From Methylobacterium isbiliense (GTDB lineage: Bacteria > Pseudomonadota > Alphaproteobacteria > Rhizobiales > Beijerinckiaceae): a DNA stretch of 64,000 nucleotides. The notes under the pieces were generated by a model, which worked only from the letters and a program-made list of their open reading frames with translations, had not been told where the DNA came from and ran no database searches. Positions 56,727-64,000 of this stretch are shown in pieces. Made by a program: the position numbers and the translations under genes. The stretch spans positions 1 through 64,000 of the forward strand of contig NZ_BPQQ01000071.1 of the NCBI RefSeq assembly GCF_022179325.1. Reading direction: 5' to 3'. Each line of letters begins with the position of its first letter. The stretch's first letter is position 1.

Positions 56727-57797
56727 TCAGCCGTTGCGAAACAGATAGCTGTAGCCGTTCAGGGCTGGCACGCCGCCGAGATGGGCATAGAGGACCCGGG
56801 ATCCCGCCGGGATCGTGCCCTCCCGGATGAGTTCGATCATGCCGTGCATCGACTTTCCCTCGTAGACGGGGTCGGTCAGCATGCCGTCGAGCCGGGCCGC
56901 GAGCCTGATCGCCTCGAGCGTTCCCTCGGAGGGCAGGCCGTATTTCGGGGCGGCGAAGCGCGTGTCGAGCACGATGTCAGCCTCGGTGATGTCGCGGCCG
57001 AGACCGACGAGTTCCGCCGTGCGCTGGGCGATCCGCCTGATCTGGTCGTGGGTCGTCGCCGGCGCCGCAGAGGCATCGATGCCGATGACGCGCTCGGCGC
57101 GGCCGTCGGCGGCGAAGCCGACCACCATGCCGGCCTGGGTGGAGCCCGTGACGGAGCAGACCACGATGTAATCGAAGCTGAAGCCGAGCGCGGCCTCCTG
57201 CGCCCGCACTTCCTCCGACCAGTGCACGAAGCCGAGACCGCCCAGCTTGTGATCGGAGGCGCCGGCCGGGATCGCGTAGGGCTTGCCCCCCGCCCGGCGT
57301 ACCTCCTCCATGGCCTCCTCCCAGGACGGTCTGAAGCCGATGTCGAAGCCCTGCTCGACCAAGCGGACGTCGGCGCCCAGGATGCGTGAGAGCAGGATGT
57401 TGCCGACCCGGTCGTAGACGCCGTCGTACCAGTCGACCCAGTTCTCCTGCACGAGGCGGCACTTGAGGCCGAGCTTCGCGGCCACCGCCGCGACCTGGCG
57501 CGTGTGGTTCGACTGCACGCCTCCGATCGACACGAGGGTGTCGCAGCCCTGCGCCAGGGCTTCGGGGATCAGGTATTCGAGCTTGCGCGTCTTGTTGCCG
57601 CCGAAGGCCAAGCCCGAGTTGCAGTCCTCCCGCTTGGCGAAGATCTCGACCCGGCCGCCCAGATGGGCCGTGAGCCGGTCCAGGCGCTCGATCGGGCTCG
57701 GCCCGAAGGTGAGCGGGTGACGCGCGAAGCGATCGAGCCGCAGCGTTCCGGGTCGGTCGGCGCCCGTGGCCGAGGTGGGAGCAGTCGCGGTGGTCAT
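56727..57797 (-). CDS. acdS: 1-aminocyclopropane-1-carboxylate (ACC) deaminase
   Basis: PLP enzyme that splits the plant ethylene precursor ACC into ammonia and 2-oxobutanoate. The 356-residue protein carries the AcdS sequence almost unchanged: [24 protein letters not shown] with PLP lysine Lys69, [91 protein letters not shown] and [19 protein letters not shown]. The YEGK and LPSEGT motifs separate true AcdS from D-cysteine desulfhydrase. I use ATG 57797, giving an ~18-residue extension over typical AcdS; the open frame reaches 57869. Divergent from its Lrp-type regulator. Confidence 0.95.
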   Translation of the reverse strand: MTTATAPTSATGADRPGTLRLDRFARHPLTFGPSPIERLDRLTAHLGGRVEIFAKREDCNSGLAFGGNKTRKLEYLIPEALAQGCDTLVSIGGVQSNHTRQVAAVAAKLGLKCRLVQENWVDWYDGVYDRVGNILLSRILGADVRLVEQGFDIGFRPSWEEAMEEVRRAGGKPYAIPAGASDHKLGGLGFVHWSEEVRAQEAALGFSFDYIVVCSVTGSTQAGMVVGFAADGRAERVIGIDASAAPATTHDQIRRIAQRTAELVGLGRDITEADIVLDTRFAAPKYGLPSEGTLEAIRLAARLDGMLTDPVYEGKSMHGMIELIREGTIPAGSRVLYAHLGGVPALNGYSYLFRNG

Positions 57798-57863
57798 GGG
57801 TGCACCCGTTCTTCGAGGAGCCTCAAGTCTACGCGATCCCCGATTGCGGCGGGTTGTGATTGT

Positions 57864-57912
57864 GAGCAATTCATGATCGTTGGATTGCTCCTAGATCCCG
57901 ACCATGAGCAAT
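57864..57912. promoter_or_regulatory. Three GAGCAAT boxes between acdS and acdR
   Basis: GAGCAAT occurs at 57864-57870 and 57906-57912, and as its complement ATTGCTC at 57884-57890. The first two form an inverted repeat with 13 bases between. The spacing suits an Lrp-type octamer, and the third box overlaps the acdR ribosome-site region. This is the likely AcdR operator controlling both genes. Confidence 0.65.
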
Positions 57913-57916
57913 CGGA

Positions 57917-58444
57917 ATGCGAAAATCGCCTCCTCGCAGCAATTCCTCGCCGCAATCCCCTCCGCCTGCCGTCGCGCTGGACCGCATCGATCGAAAGATT
58001 CTCGATCTTCTCCAGCGGGATAGCCGGATCACCAATCTGGAGCTGGCCGGGCGGGTCGGCCTCTCGCCGGCGCCGTGCTCACGGCGCGTGAAGCGCCTGC
58101 ACGACGACGGCTTCATCAGCCGGGAGGTGGCGATCGTCGATCCGGCGCGGGTGGGCAACACGCTGATCGCCTTCGTGAGCGTGGAGCTCGACCGGCAGCG
58201 GGAGGACGTGCTCGCCACCTTCGAACGCAAGATGGCGGCGCAGAAGGTCGTGCAGCAATGCTACTTCATCTCGGGCGAGAGCGACTACCTGCTCGTCGTC
58301 GCCTGCCGCGACATGGAGCATTACAATGCGTTTGTGCGCGAGGTGCTTGCCAATGAACACAACATCCGGCGCTTTCGCACCAGCTTCAACCTGAACCGCG
58401 TGAAGTACGAGACGGCGATCGATCTCGAGGCCGCGCTCGACTGA
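57917..58444 (+). CDS. acdR: Lrp/AsnC family regulator of ACC deaminase (AcdR)
   Basis: Transcription factor of 175 residues. The helix-turn-helix is at about 20-62: LDRIDRKILDLLQRDSRITNLELAGRVGLSPAPCSRRVKRLHDDGFIS, followed by the RAM ligand-binding domain with ISGESDYLLVVACRDMEHYNAFVREVL. Placed divergently to acdS as in Pseudomonas and Burkholderia, where AcdR (Lrp-like) activates acdS in the presence of ACC. The first 18 residues are Ser/Pro-rich and variable, so a later start is possible but no better ATG is nearby. Confidence 0.9.
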   Translation: MRKSPPRSNSSPQSPPPAVALDRIDRKILDLLQRDSRITNLELAGRVGLSPAPCSRRVKRLHDDGFISREVAIVDPARVGNTLIAFVSVELDRQREDVLATFERKMAAQKVVQQCYFISGESDYLLVVACRDMEHYNAFVREVLANEHNIRRFRTSFNLNRVKYETAIDLEAALD

Positions 58445-58575
58445 CCTGCGCGGCGGCACGAGGCGAAGGTTCGGCCCGGATCGGCCCGGCCGGTCGCCGC
58501 GTTCACAGGAGGCAGCAACCGACGCCACGCACCCGCGTTCGCGACGAAACAAGAGACGACATCGGAGGAAACGTC

Positions 58576-60513
58576 ATGGCCGACCAGATCACCGGCTCGG
58601 GGACGACGCCATCGTCCGCGACGGCCGCGAGCGGCAGCGATCACCCGCTGCACAGCCCCGACCAGATGCTGAGCCTCTGGACAGGCTGGATGGAGCAGAT
58701 GTCGACGGCGCCGCAGGCGCTCCAGCCCCCGGTCTGGCCGGCCGCCCTGCCGCCGGTTCTGCTGGCCGAGGATGCGCTCGCCCGTCGCTTGGCCGAGGAT
58801 CCCCTGCTGCGCTCGATCGACCAGATCTGGAACGCCAATCCGCTGCGGGAGGTGGTGCCGATCGACTGGGCGGGAATTGCCTGGGCGCTGCGGACGGTCT
58901 GGCTCCGCTCGATGAACAGGTCCGAGGCGGCCGCCTCCCTGTTCGATTTCGGCCAGGGCGTGTGGCGGTCGCTGCTCACCACCTGGGACGAGGCGGGGCG
59001 GCACTGGCTCGGCCTGTTCGGGCTCGCCCCGGACCCGGCCCCCACAGGCCGGTCCGACAAGCGGTTCGCCGCCCCGGAATGGCGGACCAACCCGGCCTAC
59101 CTCGCCCTGAAGGAACTCTATCTCCTCGCCTCAGACTGGCTCCTGGAACGGGGCGACATCGACGATCTCGACCCGGCCGAGCGGCAGCGCCTCACCTTCC
59201 ACCTGCGGCAGTTCGTCGATGCGATGAGCCCGGCGCTGGTGCTGACGGCGAACCCCGTCGCCCTGCGCAAGGCCCTGGAGACCGGCGGGGCGAGCCTGGT
59301 CGACGGCGCCCGTCACCTCGCCGAGGACATCGCGGCCGGTCGCCTCAGCATGGTCGATGCGAACGCCTTCGCCCCCGGCCGCAATCTCGCCCTCACGCCC
59401 GGCAAGGTCGTCCACCGCAATGCGCTGATGGAGCTGATCCAGTATGCGCCCGCCACCGAACAGGTCCGGCAGGTCCCGCTGCTCATCATCCCGCCCTGGA
59501 TCAACAAGTACTACATCCTCGACATGCAGCCCAAGAACAGCATGGTGCGGTACTTGGTGTCCCAAGGATTCACGGTGTTCCTGATCTCGTGGCGGAACCC
59601 CGACGCCTCGATGGACGGGACCGGGATCGAGGACTACATCGATCTCGGTCCGCTGGCCGCGAGCGAGGTCATCCGCGAGATCACCGGAAGCGAGACGGTG
59701 AACGCGATGGGCTATTGCATCGGCGGGGTACTGCTCACACTCACGCTCGCCGTTCTGGCGGCCAAGGGCGATGCGCGGTTCAGGGCGGCGAGCTTCATGG
59801 TCTCGCCCCAGGATTTTTCGCGGATTGGCGACACGGCCGTGTTCATGGACGAGCCGACCCTCGACCTCGTCGAGCAGCAGATGATGGAGCGCGGCTACCT
59901 CGACAGCCGGGCGATGAGCAACATGTTCAACCTGCTGCGCTCGAACGACCTCATCTGGTCGAACGTCGTCAACAACTATCTGCTCGGCAACAGGCCGCCT
60001 GCCTTCGATCTTCTCTACTGGAACAGCGACAGCACGCGGATGACCCGTGCGGCGCATAGCTGGTACCTGCGCAACACCTACGTCGAGAACAACCTGATCG
60101 TGCCGGGCAAGGTCAGCCTCAAGGGCGTGTCCATCGATCTCGGCCGCATCCGGCAGGACACCTACGCGGTCGGGTGCGAGAAGGACCACATCGTGCCGTG
60201 GGACTCGGCATGGCGCATCTCGCAGCTGTTCGGCGGCGCCGTGCGCTACGTCCTGGCATCGAGCGGCCATGTGGCCGGCATCATCAACCCGCCGGGCGGG
60301 AAGGGCGAATACCGGACCGCCCCGGAAGGCAGCCCGAGCGCGACGCCGCAGGACTGGCTGAAGAGCGCCGAGCGGCACAGCGGGAGCTGGTGGCCGGATT
60401 GGTCGGCGTGGCTCGCGGCACGGTCCGGCCCCCTGACGGCACCGCCGTCGCTCGGCAGCACGCGGCACCCGCCCCTGGAGGACGCGCCGGGCAGCTACGT
60501 GCTGCAAACCTGA
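58576..60513 (+). CDS. phaC: Poly(3-hydroxyalkanoate) synthase (class I-like)
   Basis: Polymerises hydroxyacyl-CoA into storage granules in the cytoplasm. The 645-residue protein has a PhaC N-terminal domain (about 90-280) and an alpha/beta-hydrolase core. The lipase-box-like motif is AMGYCIGG with nucleophile Cys381; the other triad parts are the Asp region CEKDHIVPW and the His in ASSGHVAGIINPP. IPPWINKYYILDMQPKNSMVRYL and FLISWRNPDASM are typical. The N-terminal ~70 residues are longer and more polar than the family norm. GGAGGAAAC precedes ATG 58576. phaA, phaB and phasin genes are not in the window. Confidence 0.95.
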   Translation: MADQITGSGTTPSSATAASGSDHPLHSPDQMLSLWTGWMEQMSTAPQALQPPVWPAALPPVLLAEDALARRLAEDPLLRSIDQIWNANPLREVVPIDWAGIAWALRTVWLRSMNRSEAAASLFDFGQGVWRSLLTTWDEAGRHWLGLFGLAPDPAPTGRSDKRFAAPEWRTNPAYLALKELYLLASDWLLERGDIDDLDPAERQRLTFHLRQFVDAMSPALVLTANPVALRKALETGGASLVDGARHLAEDIAAGRLSMVDANAFAPGRNLALTPGKVVHRNALMELIQYAPATEQVRQVPLLIIPPWINKYYILDMQPKNSMVRYLVSQGFTVFLISWRNPDASMDGTGIEDYIDLGPLAASEVIREITGSETVNAMGYCIGGVLLTLTLAVLAAKGDARFRAASFMVSPQDFSRIGDTAVFMDEPTLDLVEQQMMERGYLDSRAMSNMFNLLRSNDLIWSNVVNNYLLGNRPPAFDLLYWNSDSTRMTRAAHSWYLRNTYVENNLIVPGKVSLKGVSIDLGRIRQDTYAVGCEKDHIVPWDSAWRISQLFGGAVRYVLASSGHVAGIINPPGGKGEYRTAPEGSPSATPQDWLKSAERHSGSWWPDWSAWLAARSGPLTAPPSLGSTRHPPLEDAPGSYVLQT

Positions 60514-60655
60514 CGCTCGCCGCAAGGAGTCTGTCGTGCCGGTCCGGCCCGCGCCATCCAGTCGCCGCCGACGCTCTGCCGGCGGACGGCCACAACGGTC
60601 GCGACGATCTCGGCCTCGCCGGATCGTCGCGCCGCGATCGGCGCCCCTCCGGCCG

Positions 60656-62029
60656 TCAATCCGGACGATGAGGTCGCATCATCGCGAGAACGTCGCTCAT
60701 CAGCGGACGTGAGCGCGGGTCCGGGTCGATGCAGAGCTGCGCGATCCTGCGGAGGGCCGGCACGTCATGCCCCTCCGGCATCCGCGCCAGGAGCTCACCG
60801 AGGAGGATTCCCCAGGCTCGCACCTCGATCCGCTGCAACGCGGATCCGCGCGCGCCGCCGGGCAAGGCAGAGGCCGCACCGAAGTCGCTGAGCACGCATT
60901 CGCCGGTCCGGCCGTCCCACAGGATGTTGTGGCCGTAGAGATCGCCGTGCAGCACGCCGCGCGCGTGAAGATGAGCCGCACCCGACGCCGCGCCCGACGC
61001 GATGCGCAGCGCGCTCTCCCGCGTGAGCGTCAGGCCGGGATCGTACGTGTCGCGACTGCAACTTGCGAGACTCGGCGGCCCGGCGAGGACGCGCCAGCCG
61101 GACGGCATCAGGGGCATCAGCAGGCCCTCGAGCCCTTCGGGATGTCCGCTCAGGCGCCCGAGCGCCCCGGTGAGACGAGGATGGTTCCCCGCCGCGAGGC
61201 AGGCCGCCATCTCGCGCTCGGGCAGGCCATCGCTCGTCATCGCCCCCTTGAACAGCTTCAGCGCCACGTCGCGGGGCGGCTCACCGGTCGGAAGAGACCA
61301 GATCGCGCGGTGCACCCAGCCCGACGCGCCTTCCCCCAGGCGCTCCTCGCACGCTACGTGGTCCCAGGGCACGTCCGGGATGGCGCTCGCCTCCATCGGC
61401 GGTTCGCAAGGATTGCCGGACCACGACACCCAGGCGAGGCGGGGCAGGTCGACCAGCCAAGGCGGCAGCGCCCTGAAGTCGTTGGCTGCGATCCTGAGCA
61501 GTTCGAGGTTTGGGGCGCCCGCGAGTTCATCCGGCAGCGCCCGCAAGCGGTTGCCCGACAGCATGAGCTTCTGGAGGTGAGGGCGCTCGCCGAGGGCCCG
61601 GGGCAATCGGTCGATGAGGTTATCGGTGAGCGTCAGCCAGCGCAGCGAAGGGGGCAGGGCCTCCCCGGGCACCTCGCGCATGCCGACGCTCCGAAACCCG
61701 ATCTGGCTGAGCGACGGACACGCGCCGAGGACGGGCGGAAGCCGCTCGAAGCGGTTCCCTGAGCAAAAAAGGACGCGCAGCTTTCGCAAGCGGCAGAGAT
61801 CATCGGGCAGTGCCGTGAGCCCGGCACCAGTGAGATCGAGGAGTTCGAGGCTGTCGCCGAGGCCCAGGATCTCGCGCGGGAATTCAGCCAAGCCGGGCCC
61901 GAGGCGGAGTTCCCGAGCGCCGGCGAGTTCTCCTGCGCGGAGGGCCTTGAGGGTGCGCAGAGTTGCAGCTTCGGCTGACACGATCGGGGAGTACCGGGAA
62001 CGGGGCCTCGTCACGGCGCGCATAGCCAC
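60656..62029 (-). CDS. Leucine-rich-repeat protein fused to a protein-kinase-like domain
   Basis: 457 residues. Residues 20-205 hold about seven LRR units (for example LELLDLTGAGLTALPDDLCRLRKLRVL, LQKLMLSGNRLRALPDEL). Residues 224-457 form a Hanks-type kinase domain: G-loop LGEGASGWVH (231-240), VAIK-type Lys258 in VALKLF, catalytic loop HGDLYGHNIL (361-370) and SDFGAAS (381-387). The activation segment is very short and lacks an APE motif. No signal or membrane helix, so cytoplasmic. Bacterial LRR-kinases are uncommon; target unknown. Convergent with phaC, and the hydrolase gene lies 96 bases upstream on the same strand. Confidence 0.85.
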   Translation of the reverse strand: MAMRAVTRPRSRYSPIVSAEAATLRTLKALRAGELAGARELRLGPGLAEFPREILGLGDSLELLDLTGAGLTALPDDLCRLRKLRVLFCSGNRFERLPPVLGACPSLSQIGFRSVGMREVPGEALPPSLRWLTLTDNLIDRLPRALGERPHLQKLMLSGNRLRALPDELAGAPNLELLRIAANDFRALPPWLVDLPRLAWVSWSGNPCEPPMEASAIPDVPWDHVACEERLGEGASGWVHRAIWSLPTGEPPRDVALKLFKGAMTSDGLPEREMAACLAAGNHPRLTGALGRLSGHPEGLEGLLMPLMPSGWRVLAGPPSLASCSRDTYDPGLTLTRESALRIASGAASGAAHLHARGVLHGDLYGHNILWDGRTGECVLSDFGAASALPGGARGSALQRIEVRAWGILLGELLARMPEGHDVPALRRIAQLCIDPDPRSRPLMSDVLAMMRPHRPD

Positions 62030-62125
62030 TCCGTCGTGGACTGGCTAGGGCGATGACCGCGCCCGGCACGCTCGACGAGGCGCCACCTCCGGACCCGCGA
62101 TCAGGGCCGCCCGGATGCCCTCGTA

Positions 62126-63175
62126 TCACGCCACCGCGGACATCACCTCGGCAGGCCGGATTCTGGTCCTCGTCCGGTCGGAATCCGGAACGGGCGCCCT
62201 CGCCGACGCACGCTCGACGGCTCTGACGACCTGATCCGGTGCCAGATGATGGATCATGTGCCCCTGGCCCGGTACGGCGATGAATTCACTGTTGGCGAGT
62301 TCGTGGTGCAGCCGCTCCGATTGCCGGTGGACATCCGCGATCTGGTCGTCCGCGCCCGTGATGATCACCACCGGCAGCGTCAGATCGCGGTAATGCGCCT
62401 GAAGCTCCACCGTGACGGGCGTCATCAGCGCCGCATCCTCGGCCGCAGCCCGGAGCTGCGAGGGACGCAGCATCAACGCCTTCGGCATCTGCGCGTCGAA
62501 TCGCGCGGGCACGTCGGCGGGCGCGAACATCGCCTTGATCAGGCCCGGCAGGATCCGGCGAGCGATCAACGGCGACACGGTGTAGCGCATCGCGTCGCCG
62601 AGCACCGGGATCGCCGGCGGCGAGAACAGGACCACGTCGGCCCGCAGGGTGGGATAGTAGTAGCCCGAGGCGAGCACGAGGCTGCGCACGAGGTGGGGCG
62701 CCTGCAGCGCGAGCGCGACGGCGACCAGGCTGCCCCACGAATGCCCGAGCACGACAGCGCGCGACACCCCGAGACGCTCCAAAGCCGTCTGGAACAGGGT
62801 GGCGTGGGCCCTGGGTGTCCAGAGAGCCCGCGGCCGCGCGCTGTAGCCGTAGCCGGGCCGGTCGATGAGGATGACCCGATGACGCTTGGCGAGGTCGTCG
62901 ACGATGCCGCTGACCAGGAAGTCCTGGATCAGGGTGCCGTTGCCGTGGATCAGCACCAACGGCTCGCCCTGCCCCCGTTCCAGGTAGTGCAGACGCACGC
63001 CGTCGACCGTCATGAAGCGCCCGACGGGCGGGTGACGCCGCTCGGCCTCCCGGGCCTTCTTGAGGTTGTACAACGCCGAGGCGCCGAGAGCGGCGGCCGA
63101 GCCGATCAGGGCGTGCGTCAGCCATCTCCGGGGTGTCTTAGGCGGGGTCGTGGTGAAGGCGTTGTCGACGTGCAT
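62126..63175 (-). CDS. Alpha/beta hydrolase
   Basis: 349 residues. A short N-terminal hydrophobic stretch (about 17-33, LTHALIGSAAALGASAL) may anchor it in the membrane. The fold follows: oxyanion HGNGT, RPGYGYS, nucleophile GHSWGS, acid GADDQIADV and catalytic His in PGQGHMIHH. Small-molecule ester or epoxide hydrolysis is the broad family role; haloperoxidase-like and dehalogenase-like members cannot be told apart here. I start at ATG 63175 with GAGGA in front; GTG/ATG codons up to 63232 are less likely. Confidence 0.87.
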   Translation of the reverse strand: MHVDNAFTTTPPKTPRRWLTHALIGSAAALGASALYNLKKAREAERRHPPVGRFMTVDGVRLHYLERGQGEPLVLIHGNGTLIQDFLVSGIVDDLAKRHRVILIDRPGYGYSARPRALWTPRAHATLFQTALERLGVSRAVVLGHSWGSLVAVALALQAPHLVRSLVLASGYYYPTLRADVVLFSPPAIPVLGDAMRYTVSPLIARRILPGLIKAMFAPADVPARFDAQMPKALMLRPSQLRAAAEDAALMTPVTVELQAHYRDLTLPVVIITGADDQIADVHRQSERLHHELANSEFIAVPGQGHMIHHLAPDQVVRAVERASARAPVPDSDRTRTRIRPAEVMSAVA

Positions 63176-63303
63176 GCATCCTCGCTCGGTCCGGGCTGGA
63201 CCAAGCCGAGGAACCGCCGATTGTTCCGTCATGCCGGAGGCTGCGCCATCCTGTTCGGCTGGATGTCCGGCCCTTCAGGTTGCGACTATCGAACATGTTG
63301 CTG

Positions 63304-63507
63304 TCACGAACACTTGCGCGCAGGGTGTGGGTGCGTGGCCTCATCTGAGCTGATCTGTGCTTGCTCTCTGTCACGCTCGGCCCTGAGTTCTCGCTCCGCC
63401 ATCAGCCAGAACACGATCTCGAAGCCGTCGGGCCGGTGGTTGCGTTCCCAGAGGTCGTAGGCGCGAGCGCGGATCTGCTCGAAGGTGATGTCGCCCGGGG
63501 TCGTCAT
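63304..63507 (-). CDS. DUF2934 family small protein
   Basis: 67 residues, MTTPGDITFEQIRARAYDLW... The core ARAYDLWERNHRPDGFEIVFWLMAERELRAE is the DUF2934 pattern, found in many Rhizobiales, of unknown function. The tail of about 17 residues is polar. The frame is open upstream to 63843 but the upstream part is not conserved; ATG 63507 is the usual start for the family. Confidence 0.8.
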   Translation of the reverse strand: MTTPGDITFEQIRARAYDLWERNHRPDGFEIVFWLMAERELRAERDREQAQISSDEATHPHPARKCS

Positions 63508-63708
63508 CGCGTCTCGCCCAATCCTGAGCCGGTCGGAGCGGGTCCTCCCGCAGGGATGACCCGGAGCGGCAACTCGGGCACCGGGGCACGGGTTCTGACG
63601 TCGTTGCCGTCTACGGCGTGGGGTCCGCGAGACGCCCGACGCGGGGCTTGACCGGCGCACCGCAGCCCGCCCGGATATGGCCGGCGAGACCTGAGACAGG
63701 AGACCGCC

Positions 63709-64000
63709 ATGCGTGAGCACCGCTTCGGACCGTCGGACCGGCCGGTCCCGGTCGTGGGTCAGGGGACGTGGTACATCGACGAGGCCGAGCCGCAGACGGC
63801 GGTGGCCGCGCTGAGGCGCGGCATCGCCCTCGGGCTGACCCACATTGACACCGCCGAGATGTACGGCGACGCCGAATTGGTCGTCGGCGAGGCGATCAGC
63901 GGCATGCGGGACGAGGTCTTCCTCGTCTCGAAGGTCCTCCCGAACAACGCGTCGGCGAAGGGCGCGGTCGCCGCCTGCGAGCGTTCGCTCGCCCGCCTCA
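63709..64000 (+). CDS. Aldo/keto reductase, N-terminal part (cut by window edge)
   Basis: Starts at ATG 63709 after GACAGGAGACC. The 97 residues present read [43 protein letters not shown] and [14 protein letters not shown], giving the catalytic Asp and Tyr of the aldo/keto reductase barrel (IDTAEMYG) and the Lys of VSKV. NADPH-dependent reduction of a carbonyl is the family reaction. The rest lies outside the window. Confidence 0.92.
   Translation, partial: MREHRFGPSDRPVPVVGQGTWYIDEAEPQTAVAALRRGIALGLTHIDTAEMYGDAELVVGEAISGMRDEVFLVSKVLPNNASAKGAVAACERSLARL

Noticed and set aside
56727-57797. D-cysteine desulfhydrase instead of ACC deaminase
   Set aside because: The full YEGKSMHGM and [12 protein letters not shown] motifs and the divergent AcdR-type regulator match true AcdS.

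Overview
This is a high-GC alphaproteobacterial chromosome segment. The ChvG/ChvI–HprK–EIIA–HPr block beside pckA, an HpnI-type hopanoid glycosyltransferase, an AcdS/AcdR pair and a class I-like PHA synthase point to Hyphomicrobiales, most probably Methylobacterium or a close relative. That placement is inference; no 16S or methylotrophy gene lies in the window.\n\nLayout. 1–2.5 kb: end of an EmrAB-type efflux pair. 2.7–7.3 kb: HdeD membrane protein, ROK sugar kinase with DctA, a small L,D-transpeptidase, a three-hairpin REP-like element and a degenerate CYTH-like protein. 7.4–11.7 kb: TetR with divergent MFS carrier, CobW GTPase, BcsL-like protein. 11.7–18.6 kb: a regulatory island (HPr, EIIA-Man, HprK, ChvG, ChvI on the minus strand; HugZ and PEP carboxykinase on plus). 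18.6–29.6 kb: housekeeping and metabolic genes (LhgO-like oxidase, LepA, SOUL protein, GlcF, dihydroorotase, YgfZ, S9 peptidase, HpnI). A tRNA-Leu(CAA) follows, then an orphan membrane gene and about 1 kb of non-coding, partly AT-rich DNA (30.36–31.42 kb). 31.4–38.4 kb: TRAP-TAXI transporter, MetNIQ, DHH phosphoesterase. 38.5–44.3 kb: AI-2E-type permease with an extra C-terminal domain, zinc alcohol dehydrogenase, small membrane protein, LeuC, tRNA-Leu(CAG). 44.5–56.4 kb: uptake cluster with a five-gene oligopeptide ABC operon, a gamma-glutamyltransferase without signal peptide, a tripartite tricarboxylate transporter and a GMC oxidoreductase. 56.7–64 kb: ACC deaminase with its Lrp-type regulator, PHA synthase, an LRR–protein kinase, an alpha/beta hydrolase, a DUF2934 protein and the start of an aldo/keto reductase.\n\nHow it fits together. 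Much of the window is scavenging of organic acids and peptides (DctA, TRAP, TctABC, Dpp, MetNIQ) and their central metabolism (PckA, GlcF, LhgO-like oxidase). The HPr/EIIA/HprK relay and ChvGI are likely to couple nutrient and envelope status to gluconeogenesis. I found no CRISPR array, no intact insertion sequence and no phage gene. The least explained parts are the 30.36–31.42 kb island, the orphan gene beside it, the CYTH-like protein, the LRR–kinase and several hairpin elements.
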